A stretch of 35,503 nucleotides of DNA from an uncultured Lachnospiraceae bacterium (lineage in GTDB: Bacteria > Bacillota > Clostridia > Lachnospirales > Lachnospiraceae), in the NCBI GenBank assembly GCA_900549665.1, contig URPH01000027.1, forward strand, positions 1 through 35,503, written 5' to 3'. The notes beneath the pieces are model-generated. The model did not search any database. It was not told where the DNA came from and was given only the letters and a program-made list of their open reading frames with translations. Position numbers and translations under genes: made by a program. Positions 17,035 through 23,440 of the stretch are shown here, piece after piece (the first letter of the stretch is position 1; each line of letters opens with the position of its first letter).

Positions 17035-17187
17035 GCCAGATTTTGCATGGCATTTATATTACCATAAGCAGGCATCTCTTCGCTGTCGGTACTTAGGCGG
17101 CGTATTTTGGCGCCTTATGTACCGCTACTGCGAAGTTATAGCGAAAGCGGCCTGCGGTGGCAATATAAATGCCATGCAAAATCCGGC
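17035..17187. repeat. 153-bp near-perfect foldback element
   Basis: The outer arms 17035-17060 and 17162-17187 are inverted repeats of 26 bases with one mismatch (core ATTTTGCATGGCATTTATAT). Further in, AGCAGGC pairs with GCCTGC, and the central part pairs again (CTTCGC...CGGTAC...AGGCG with CGCC...GTACCG...GCGAAG), so nearly the whole element folds into one long hairpin. It sits between mfd and the CmpB-like gene. No flanking target duplication is obvious. Confidence 0.85.
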
Positions 17188-17229
17188 GTGAGCTTATTCA
17201 ATAGCATAAACCGGAAAAGGAGAATGTAT

Positions 17230-18258
17230 ATGTATCATTACAATTTACAGGAATGGCTGTTATTTTTCTTTATATATTGTTTTTTGGGCTGGTGCTGGGA
17301 ATCGTGTTATGTGTCAGCAAAACAGCGTAAATGGGTAAACAGAGGCTTTCTGAATGGACCGTTTCTGCCAATCTACGGCTTTGGTGCACTTTCTGTTCTG
17401 ATTGCCACACTTCCGGTGCGGGAAACGCCGGTTTTGGTATTTATCTTTGGCATGCTGGGAGCTACGGCACTGGAGCTTGTGACCGGGATCTGTATGGAAA
17501 AGCTGTTCCATGTCCGTTATTGGGATTACAGCAATCAGAAATTTAATTATAAGGGACATATCTGTCTGTCGTCTTCTCTGGCGTGGGGCGCGTTTTCACT
17601 GGCCATGATCTACGGTTTTCACAAGCCGATCGAAAGGCTCGTGACATCCATTCCTTTCGCATGGCTCGATATCCTGACGACGGTCTTAACCGTTGTGGTT
17701 GCAGCCGATTTTGCAGTCAGCTTCAAGACAGCTATGGAGCTGCGCGACATTCTGGACAATATGGAGCGTGTCAAAGACGAAATGAAGCGCTTACAGAAGC
17801 GTGCTGAGGTCATAGAAGCATTTTTAGCTGAGGATTTCCAGGATGCCAAGGATCAGATTAAGGAAGGCGTGCAGGAACGCAGAGAACAGTTTGCCGAGGA
17901 TATGCAGGAACGCAGAGAACAGTTTGCAGAAGATATGCAGGAGCGTAAAGAGCAGTTTACCGAGGGCGTGCAGGAGTACAGGGATCAGCTTGTCGAGGGT
18001 ATGAAAGAGCGCAGAGACAGCATGATGGAGGAATGGCAGCAGAAGAAGGAAAATGCCAGACTGCAGCTGCAGGAAATCCGCAATAAGCAGAATACATATA
18101 CAGAGCGCATGAAAAACGGCATGCCGGGAAATGCATCTATTGCAGGGCTTTTAAAACGAAATCCTTCAGCCGTGTCCCGCAGACATGTACAAAGCTTTAA
18201 AGAGTACAAAAAGGAATTGCTTGAAAACAGAAAGAAAAGAAACGACCGAGAAAAATAG
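17230..18258 (+). CDS. CmpB-type (PF06541) membrane protein with C-terminal 11-residue-repeat coiled coil
   Basis: I place the start at ATG 17230, seven bases after AAGGAG (17217-17222); ATG 17224 is too near and starts further back lie in the foldback element. The 342-aa protein has about five membrane segments in its first 170 residues with the family pattern FFIYCFLGWCWESCYVS, NRGFLNGPFLPIYGFGAL and YWDYSNQKFNYKGHICL. This domain is called 'putative ABC-transporter type IV' (CmpB), but its role is not established. From residue about 175 a long cytoplasmic helix follows with four 11-residue repeats of type QERREQFAEDM (about 215-258), then a basic C-terminus. I infer a membrane-tethered rod that may bind a partner or nucleic acid. 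Confidence 0.8.
   Translation: MYHYNLQEWLLFFFIYCFLGWCWESCYVSAKQRKWVNRGFLNGPFLPIYGFGALSVLIATLPVRETPVLVFIFGMLGATALELVTGICMEKLFHVRYWDYSNQKFNYKGHICLSSSLAWGAFSLAMIYGFHKPIERLVTSIPFAWLDILTTVLTVVVAADFAVSFKTAMELRDILDNMERVKDEMKRLQKRAEVIEAFLAEDFQDAKDQIKEGVQERREQFAEDMQERREQFAEDMQERKEQFTEGVQEYRDQLVEGMKERRDSMMEEWQQKKENARLQLQEIRNKQNTYTERMKNGMPGNASIAGLLKRNPSAVSRRHVQSFKEYKKELLENRKKRNDREK
17872..18003 (+). repeat. 33-bp tandem repeat inside the coiled coil
   Basis: Four head-to-tail units of 33 bases begin at 17872, 17905, 17938 and 17971; the first two are almost identical in DNA and the later ones have diverged. Each encodes 11 residues of the pattern QERxEQFxEDM. A fifth, weaker unit follows (KERRDSMMEEW). 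Confidence 0.85.
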
Positions 18259-18279
18259 GCAGAGACCGGAAGGAAAGCA

Positions 18280-18582
18280 ATGGAAGTACGATTGACGGAA
18301 AATCTACAGGAATATATGAAAAAAACAGGGAAGCAGAGCATTATGGTGGAGGTTATCCAGACACAGAATTCCGATTTTGATGTCACGGAAATCTGCCCCA
18401 GACTGATTCCGGAAAAGATGGCGGAGAATCTGATCAATAAAAAAAATTACCGGGAGGTTGCGGCACCGTACGGAAGAGTACTGATGCCGCCCTACCGGCT
18501 TGAGATCGAGCCGGTGGTGACCTTCCGGTTGAAATCCTTCCTGTTTATTAAATGGATCAGGCAGGAAGGCATATCTTTGTAA
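18280..18582 (+). CDS. Small protein of unknown function
   Basis: A 100-aa protein beginning MEVRLTENLQEYMKKTGK, with no signal or membrane segment. GGAAGGAAA precedes the ATG at a proper distance, and the gene follows the CmpB-like gene by 21 bases, so they are probably co-transcribed. Its layout (an N-terminal helix after a short strand, a central hydrophilic part, and an ending VTFRLKSFLFIKWIRQEGISL-like strand-helix of which FLFIKWIRQEG is the clearest part) recalls small IscA-like proteins, but the cysteine pair of that group is absent; only one Cys (EICPRL) is present. I therefore leave the function open. A terminator follows at 18654. Confidence 0.65.
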   Translation: MEVRLTENLQEYMKKTGKQSIMVEVIQTQNSDFDVTEICPRLIPEKMAENLINKKNYREVAAPYGRVLMPPYRLEIEPVVTFRLKSFLFIKWIRQEGISL

Positions 18583-18590
18583 AAAATATC

Positions 18591-18614
18591 TTTTGCCCCT
18601 GACATCATAATATC
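18591..18614 (-). repeat. Edge fragment of the interspersed repeat (minus orientation)
   Basis: On the minus strand this reads GATATTATGATGTCAGGG followed by GCAAAA, resembling the boundary seen at 13453-13480 and 35449 onward. It is short, so the match is suggestive rather than certain. Confidence 0.4.
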
Positions 18615-18653
18615 TTTTAACGGATATTATCTAAAGATAAAGCATGTGTTTTT

Positions 18654-18684
18654 GAAGAGAATCGTGAGGTTTTCTTCTTTTTTT
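18654..18684 (+). terminator. Terminator after the 100-aa gene
   Basis: GAAGAGAA pairs with TTTTCTTC (one G-T wobble) around an eight-base loop, followed by seven T residues. It closes the plus-strand run that begins upstream, ahead of the convergent symporter gene. Confidence 0.65.
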
Positions 18685-18722
18685 ATGAAACCGCAGCAAG
18701 ATCCGAATGAATGGATAAAGTT

Positions 18723-20078
18723 TTATTTCAATCCCTGAATCAGAATAAAGAGGATCAGAACCGGTAAAACGATCAGGAAATACCATTTCATCCAGCCTGC
18801 AAACTTGATACCCTTTCCGGTATTGGCTTCGACCTGATAGTTTTGAAAGCCCCAGCCCCACTTGGTAACGCAGAACAGAAGATAGATCAGGGAGCCGATC
18901 GGCAGCAGCAGGTTGCTGACAATAAAGTCCTCGCTGTCTAAAATGTCCCTGCCGCCGATAAGATGGACGTTGCTCCATACGTTATAGCCAAGAACGCAGG
19001 GGAGACTCACGATCAGTACGATGATGCAGTTGATGATGGCAGCCTTTTTCCGGCTGATTCCAAAGGTGTCGATGCAGGAAGAAAGGATGTTTTCAAAAAC
19101 GGCGATGACAGTTGAAAAGCTGGCAAATGTCATAAATAAAAAGAATAAGGCACCCCAGATCCTGCCGCCGGACATATTGACAAATACGTTGGGCAGTGTC
19201 ACGAAAATGAGACTCGGTCCGGCATCCACCTCTACGTTGAAGCTAAAGCATGCAGGGAAAATGATCAGTCCCGACATAATGGCAACGAAGGTATCGAGTG
19301 CACAGATCCGCAGACCTTCGCTCGGAAGTGTGTGCTCACGTCCCATATAACTTCCGAAAATTTCCATGGCGGCTACGCCGAGACTTAAGGTAAAGAAAGA
19401 CTGGTTCATGGCAGAGGCAATGATCTTGCCGATACCGATCGTCTTGATGGCATCAAGGTTTGGAACCAGATAAAAACGCAGACCTTCGGCCGTGCCGGAA
19501 AGTGTCATGCTATGTACGGCAAGTACAACGATCAAAACAAGCAAAGAGCACATCATGACCTTGCTGATCCGCTCCAGACCATTTTGCAGGCTTCTGCTGC
19601 ATACTAAAAAGCCCAGGATAACGACTACAGCCATCCAGATGCCCATTTCACCCGGATTTTGCAGCATATTGAAAAATTCGGCGCTGCAGCTTTCGGTATC
19701 CATCCCATGATGGAAGGTGCCTGTGGCAAATTTGAAAAAGTAGGAAATCATCCATCCGGCTACGGTGGTGTAGTACATCATCAGCACATAACAGCCAAGG
19801 ATGGCAATATATCCGTGGATATGCCAGAAGCTGCCCTTTTTTTCAAGGGTCTTGTAGCCTAAAACAGCACTTTTTCTGCTGGCACGTCCTACAGCAAGCT
19901 CCATGGTAAGGACGGGAAGTCCCATTGTGATCAGAAATACAAGATAGAGCAAAACAAAGAGACCGCCGCCGCTTTGTCCGACAACATAAGGGAAACGCCA
20001 GACGTTGCCAATTCCAATGGCACAGCCGGCACTGACCAGTAAAAAGCCCAGTCGTGACTTAAAAGATTCTCGTTCCAA
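18723..20078 (-). CDS. Neurotransmitter:sodium symporter (NSS/SLC6) family transporter
   Basis: A 451-aa LeuT-fold transporter that should take up an amino acid or related amine with sodium. I choose the TTG at 20078 as start: AGGAGG lies ten bases upstream, and the protein then begins MERESFKSRLGFLLVSAGCAIG as in this family; the longer frame upstream is not coding-like. The sodium/substrate motif GNVWRFPYVVGQSGGGLF in TM1 is intact, as are the SFFTLSLGVAAMEIFGSY region (TM6) and about eleven membrane segments with a short C-terminal tail, typical of bacterial members. The substrate cannot be read from the sequence. It is transcribed alone between two plus-strand blocks. Confidence 0.92.
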   Translation of the reverse strand: MERESFKSRLGFLLVSAGCAIGIGNVWRFPYVVGQSGGGLFVLLYLVFLITMGLPVLTMELAVGRASRKSAVLGYKTLEKKGSFWHIHGYIAILGCYVLMMYYTTVAGWMISYFFKFATGTFHHGMDTESCSAEFFNMLQNPGEMGIWMAVVVILGFLVCSRSLQNGLERISKVMMCSLLVLIVVLAVHSMTLSGTAEGLRFYLVPNLDAIKTIGIGKIIASAMNQSFFTLSLGVAAMEIFGSYMGREHTLPSEGLRICALDTFVAIMSGLIIFPACFSFNVEVDAGPSLIFVTLPNVFVNMSGGRIWGALFFLFMTFASFSTVIAVFENILSSCIDTFGISRKKAAIINCIIVLIVSLPCVLGYNVWSNVHLIGGRDILDSEDFIVSNLLLPIGSLIYLLFCVTKWGWGFQNYQVEANTGKGIKFAGWMKWYFLIVLPVLILFILIQGLK

Positions 20079-20137
20079 AATAATACTTCCTCCTAAAATT
20101 TGAGTAATTGTTTGACTATGCGCCGTATAAGGCGCTA

Positions 20138-20165
20138 ATATTACAATTTTACAGGGTGTTGACAA
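20138..20165 (-). promoter_or_regulatory. Possible promoter of the symporter gene
   Basis: On the minus strand TTGTCA (20165-20160), a 16-base spacer and TAATAT (20143-20138). A GCGCC/GGCGC hairpin at about 20120-20136 lies between it and the start codon, in the untranslated leader. Confidence 0.4.
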
Positions 20166-20189
20166 TTTTGACAATATGAAAGTACCATG

Positions 20190-20241
20190 ATGACAGAGAT
20201 TGATAACAGAGATTGATGACAGGGATTGATGTCAGAGATTT
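20190..20241 (+). repeat. Four 13-bp tandem repeats upstream of rsmJ
   Basis: Units begin at 20190, 20203, 20216 and 20229 with consensus ATGACAGAGATTG; units differ by one to three bases. They lie between the divergent symporter gene and rsmJ. Iteron-like spacing of just over one helical turn could suit a DNA-binding protein, but slippage is also possible. Confidence 0.8.
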
Positions 20242-20301
20242 GCATATGATGGCTGAGTTGGCAAAAAATTGAATTACGGAAGAAAGATACGAGGAATGAA
20301 T

Positions 20302-21036
20302 ATGAAGGAAAACGGCCGGTTGGTTGTATGTATGGGAAAGGGTGCGCAGCCGGATGCGGCTGTGGCACTGGCAAAACGTGTCGGTGCAGAGATTGCAGAT
20401 GCGCCCGGCGATGGACTGACATTGTGGATAGACGGAAAAGGTGTTTCACTGCATGGCTATGGATTGAGCTATGCCGGTGATTTTACGCAGATGCTGCACA
20501 GGATCACGGATGGACGGCTGTCGCATGAGATGTTGGTCCGTGTGGCCAAAACGGGGGAAGAAAAACCGCGTGCCATTGATGCAACAGCCGGAATGGGAGA
20601 GGATTCGCTTTTGCTTGCGGCATGTGGCTATGATGTGACATTGTATGAGCAAAATCCGGTTGTTGCAGCTTTATTAAAGGATGCGATCCGGCGTGGCAGA
20701 AAGCATCCGGTACTGGGTGAAATCGTAAAGCGGATGCATCTGATCGAGGGCGACAGTATAGAACTGATGAAGGAGTATCCCGCAAAGCCGGATCTGATCT
20801 ATCTGGATCCGATGTTTCCGGCCAGACAAAAGAGCGGACTGATCGGAAAGAAGCTTCAGCTGATCCAGAAGCTGGAGCAGCCATGTCCGGAGGAAACGGA
20901 TCTGTTTGAAGCAGCCGCAAAGCTGCAACCGTCAAAGCTGGTCGTAAAAAGACCGTTGAAGGGACCGGTACTGGCAGGGAAGACGCCGGGATACAGTGTA
21001 AAAGGCAAGGCGATACGTTACGATATTTATGTATGA
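20302..21036 (+). CDS. rsmJ: RsmJ-like 16S rRNA (guanine-N2) methyltransferase
   Basis: A 244-aa class I SAM methyltransferase of the DUF548/RsmJ family; the E. coli member methylates G1516 of 16S rRNA. The start at ATG 20302 is set by GAGG (20291-20294) seven bases upstream. Motifs: the SAM-binding loop AIDATAGMGEDSLLLAACGYDVTLYEQNP (shown in part: DATAGMGEDSLLLAACG), the catalytic-site motif PDLIYLDPMFPARQKSGLIGKK, and VVKRPLKGP followed by KGKAIRYDIYV at the end, all as in RsmJ. An N-terminal domain with GDGLTLWIDGKGVSLHG precedes. RsmJ-like proteins are less often discussed in Firmicutes than in Gammaproteobacteria, so the exact target is inferred. Confidence 0.8.
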   Translation: MKENGRLVVCMGKGAQPDAAVALAKRVGAEIADAPGDGLTLWIDGKGVSLHGYGLSYAGDFTQMLHRITDGRLSHEMLVRVAKTGEEKPRAIDATAGMGEDSLLLAACGYDVTLYEQNPVVAALLKDAIRRGRKHPVLGEIVKRMHLIEGDSIELMKEYPAKPDLIYLDPMFPARQKSGLIGKKLQLIQKLEQPCPEETDLFEAAAKLQPSKLVVKRPLKGPVLAGKTPGYSVKGKAIRYDIYV

Positions 21037-21103
21037 AAGTTTGAGGTTAATGAAAAATGCAAGGCTGGCCGATATAAATAATACACCCTATGGAGGTGGA
21101 ATC

Positions 21104-21169
21104 ATGAATTCAGCTGCAGTTGTACAATCAACTGTAAAAGAGAAGGGAGATGTATTATTTGAAAATTGA
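21104..21169 (+). CDS. 21-residue leader peptide overlapping the EF-hand-like gene
   Basis: ATG 21104 is preceded by TGGAGG at 21091-21096, a better ribosome site than many genes here have. The frame reads MNSAAVVQSTVKEKGDVLFEN and stops at TGA 21167-21169, which overlaps the TTG start of the next gene (21159) by 11 bases in another frame. The next gene's own site AAGGGAG lies inside this small frame. That is the arrangement of a translationally coupled leader or a genuine small protein. No family is recognised. Confidence 0.55.
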   Translation: MNSAAVVQSTVKEKGDVLFEN

Positions 21170-22193
21170 TTCCAGTTTTGTAGGAATGGAATCCACCAGA
21201 AGGTATACTTCTGTAAATGCCCGCGAAGTGAGCTATCGTATGAATGCCAGTTCGCCGGTATCTGCCAAGGATGGTGCAACAAGCTTTGCCGATTTTTTAT
21301 CGGGTGGAGCACAGGAAGAGGAGGTATCTCTGCAGGACCGTGTCTTAGCCGCGTCTGTGAGCAGAAATGTTTCCGATGTAGACGAAAAACGCAGCATTGA
21401 GAGTATTAAATTCCAATGTATGCAGTATTTGCTTTACTGGTTATTCGGAGGAAAGCGGCCTGTGGACAGTGATCTTTTATCGCAGTCCGCCGGTGGAACT
21501 ACCGGTCTGAATACTACATACACAACGACCATGGATGTTTCGGCAATGGAATATCATGCCGAGAGTGAAGAAACCGCTTTTTCCACAACAGGAAAGGTTG
21601 TGACGGCAGATGGCAGGGAGATAGAGTTTAATCTGGATCTGTCCATGAGCCGCAGCTTTGAAGAGTATTATGAAGCCCATTATACAAGAGAGGTCACACA
21701 GATGCTGGATCCGCTTGTTATCAATCTGGATACCGATATCGCAGGTCTTTCCGATCAGAAATTCGAGTTTGATCTAGATTGTGATGGTGTCAAGGAGCAG
21801 ATATCCATGTTGGAGCATGGCAGCGGTTATCTTGCCCTGGATAAAAACGGCGACGGTGTGATCAATGACGGTTCTGAGCTTTTCGGAACCGGTTCGCAGG
21901 ATGGCTTTGCAGACCTTGCCATGTATGATGAAGATGGAAACGGCTGGATTGATGAAAACGACGAGATCTTTGAGCGCCTGCTCATCTGGGCGAAAGATGC
22001 CGATGGCAATGACCAGCTGTACACACTGAAGGAAGCCGGTGTCGGGGCTGTCTGTCTGCACAGGGTTTCCACAGATTTTATGATGAATGCATCCAATAAT
22101 AATCAGACATACGGACAGCTGCGTTCGACCGGTGTCTTTTTATATGAAAACGGAACAGCCGGATCTGTGCAGCAGCTTGATCTGGCGATCTGA
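21159..22193 (+). CDS. EF-hand-like calcium-binding protein of unknown function
   Basis: I take TTG 21159 as start (AAGGGAG nine bases upstream), giving 344 aa; ATG 21150 would overlap that site. No signal peptide is visible. Residues about 195-300 hold a module with DLDCDGVKEQISML, then two EF-hand-like loops, DKNGDGVINDGSE (about 228-240) and DEDGNGWIDENDE (about 257-269), followed by LLIWAKDADGNDQLYTLKEAGVGAV. I recall this Dx[DN]xDG module from large bacterial calcium-binding and RTX-type surface proteins, but also from cytosolic-looking proteins in Clostridia. The N-terminal half is Ser-rich and unrecognised. The stop codon TGA is the first base triplet of the interspersed repeat that follows. 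Confidence 0.75.
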   Translation: MKIDSSFVGMESTRRYTSVNAREVSYRMNASSPVSAKDGATSFADFLSGGAQEEEVSLQDRVLAASVSRNVSDVDEKRSIESIKFQCMQYLLYWLFGGKRPVDSDLLSQSAGGTTGLNTTYTTTMDVSAMEYHAESEETAFSTTGKVVTADGREIEFNLDLSMSRSFEEYYEAHYTREVTQMLDPLVINLDTDIAGLSDQKFEFDLDCDGVKEQISMLEHGSGYLALDKNGDGVINDGSELFGTGSQDGFADLAMYDEDGNGWIDENDEIFERLLIWAKDADGNDQLYTLKEAGVGAVCLHRVSTDFMMNASNNNQTYGQLRSTGVFLYENGTAGSVQQLDLAI

Positions 22194-22360
22194 TATCAGG
22201 GTACAAAGATTAAAAAGTCGTTCGTGCTTGCACGATAAGACTTTTAAACTTGGGACCCACCAAACATGAGAAAGTAGCGATTTACGTAGTAAATCAGCGG
22301 ATTTCGAATGTTTGAGAATTGCAGGAGCTGCTTTGCAGCGGAGCAATTCGTGGATATCAA
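22191..22360 (+). repeat. Complete copy of three-hairpin interspersed repeat
   Basis: Hairpin 1 (22199-22258) closes with GGGT/ACCC and a long AAAAGTC-type stem with inner CGTG/CACG. Hairpin 2 (22261-22314) has outer CAAACAT/ATGTTTG and inner GATTTAC/GTAAATC. Hairpin 3 (22316-22349) has GAATTGC/GCAATTC and inner GCTGC/GCAGC. The GATATCA boundary occurs before hairpin 1 and again after hairpin 3 (22352-22358), where GGGTCAAAAG restarts. The copy on the minus strand at 28184-28340 has the same order with compensating stem changes. Confidence 0.85.
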
Positions 22361-22416
22361 GGGTCAAAAGATTAAAAAGTATAGAAAAACAATATCATAT
22401 GTATAAAAATATTTCG

Positions 22417-22439
22417 CCTCGGCAATACTATTGTCGAGG
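22417..22439 (+). promoter_or_regulatory. Hairpin including the ribosome site of the SpoIIQ-like gene
   Basis: CCTCGGCAAT (22417-22426) pairs with ATTGTCGAGG (22430-22439) with one mismatch. The 3' arm contains CGAGG, the only ribosome-site-like sequence before ATG 22449, ten bases downstream. Pairing would hide it from ribosomes. Confidence 0.6.
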
Positions 22440-22448
22440 TGATTTTTT

Positions 22449-23285
22449 ATGAAGAGACATAGATTTACAAAATGGAATAAAGAACGTATCTCTGTATATG
22501 CATCCGCTGCGCTGGTGCTGGGTGTCTGTGTAGTCTCAGGAATTTATGCCACGCATGAAGCACCGTCCAAGACACAGATTATCGATATGGAAAGTGCAGA
22601 TGAAGGTGAGGCTTACCCTGACAATGCCAACATGGAAGCCAATGCAGAAAATAAAGATACAACACAGGAATCTGTTCCGACAGCCGGAGAATCGGAAAGT
22701 CCGATGCCGGCCGCTTCTTCTCTTGCGCAGGAATATGCAAACCGGGCAAGGGAGCAGCAGAAAAATATGGAAGAAAGTGCAGATCTGACAGGGGATGCCG
22801 AAACAGCGGTTGAGGAAATCGTTCCGACAACCTCCGGCAGCAAAAGCAAGGCTGTAAATGAAGAGCTGCATTTCAATCCGCAGGATGGAATGAGCTGGCC
22901 GGTACAGGGCAATGTCATTCTCAATTACAGTATGGATGAGAGAATATATCTTGCGACCCTCAATGAGTACTGTTATTATCCGGCAATCGCCATCAGTGCA
23001 CCGCAGGATACCGCAATTTGTGCCGCTGCCAGAGGAAAGGTCACAACGATCGGATATAATGAAGAGATCGGGCAGTATGTGAGCATGGATCTGGGAGACG
23101 GATATACATTGACGTATGGACAGCTAAAGGATGTGTGTGCCAAGCAGGGAGATATTGTAAGCCGCGGACAGATCATCGGTAATGTGGCAGATCCGACCAA
23201 GTATTATGCACTGGAGGGAGCCAATCTTTATGTCAAAATGGAGCATAACGGCGAAACCATGAATCCGGTTTTATACTTTCAATGA
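22449..23285 (+). CDS. SpoIIQ-like membrane protein with degenerate LytM (M23) domain
   Basis: A 278-aa protein. Residues about 16-34 form a single membrane anchor after a basic N-terminus (KRHRFTKWNKERISVYASAA), followed by an acidic low-complexity linker rich in Glu, Ala and Thr (about 40-140). The C-terminal 125 residues are a LytM/M23 fold: WPVQGNVILNYSMD, AICAAARGKVTTIGYNEEIGQYVSMDLGDGYTLTYGQL, and GDIVSRGQIIGNVADPTKYYALEGANLYVKMEHNGE..NPVLYF (parts). Zinc ligands of active enzymes are missing: the HxxxD place reads YYPAIAI, the YxHL place YGQL, and the HFE place YVKM. Build, length and degeneracy fit SpoIIQ, the forespore partner of SpoIIIAH, but another envelope regulator is possible. 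Confidence 0.75.
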   Translation: MKRHRFTKWNKERISVYASAALVLGVCVVSGIYATHEAPSKTQIIDMESADEGEAYPDNANMEANAENKDTTQESVPTAGESESPMPAASSLAQEYANRAREQQKNMEESADLTGDAETAVEEIVPTTSGSKSKAVNEELHFNPQDGMSWPVQGNVILNYSMDERIYLATLNEYCYYPAIAISAPQDTAICAAARGKVTTIGYNEEIGQYVSMDLGDGYTLTYGQLKDVCAKQGDIVSRGQIIGNVADPTKYYALEGANLYVKMEHNGETMNPVLYFQ

Positions 23286-23310
23286 AAGAAAAATTTAGAT
23301 CATGTGTGAC

Positions 23311-23339
23311 TTTACCGATTTAAGACGTTAAGGTATAAT
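23311..23339 (+). promoter_or_regulatory. Possible promoter ahead of the GH9-like gene
   Basis: TTTACC at 23311-23316, a 17-base spacer and a perfect TATAAT at 23334-23339. It lies 100 bases before the TTG start at 23441, with a terminator-like hairpin in between. Confidence 0.5.
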
Positions 23340-23356
23340 ATGATACGAAGAGTCAT

Positions 23357-23402
23357 AAAACAGAACTTTTTCTGTTCGCAGGAAATAAGTTCTGTTTTCA
23401 TG
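23357..23402. terminator. Terminator or attenuator hairpin
   Basis: AAAACAGAACTT pairs perfectly with AAGTTCTGTTTT (23387-23398) around an 18-base loop. It can end the SpoIIQ-like transcript; because a promoter-like sequence lies just upstream, it could also act as an attenuator for the GH9-like-ddl pair. Confidence 0.65.
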
Positions 23403-23440
23403 ATTTTTGAGATTATGAATGATACATATGGAGAACAGAT

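Noticed and set aside
17107..17229. N-terminal extension of the CmpB-like protein
   Set aside because: The open frame starts inside the foldback element, has no ribosome site, and the family N-terminus begins at about 17230.
17872..18003. CRISPR or non-coding tandem repeat
   Set aside because: The 33-base units have no spacers and lie in frame inside a clear coding region.
18280..18582. IscA-like CC/Se-motif protein
   Set aside because: General layout is reminiscent, but the defining cysteine pair is absent, so no function is assigned.
20504..20935. Minus-strand 143-codon frame across rsmJ
   Set aside because: It lies entirely opposite the well-supported rsmJ gene, is rich in Pro, Ser and His without domain pattern, and has no ribosome site.
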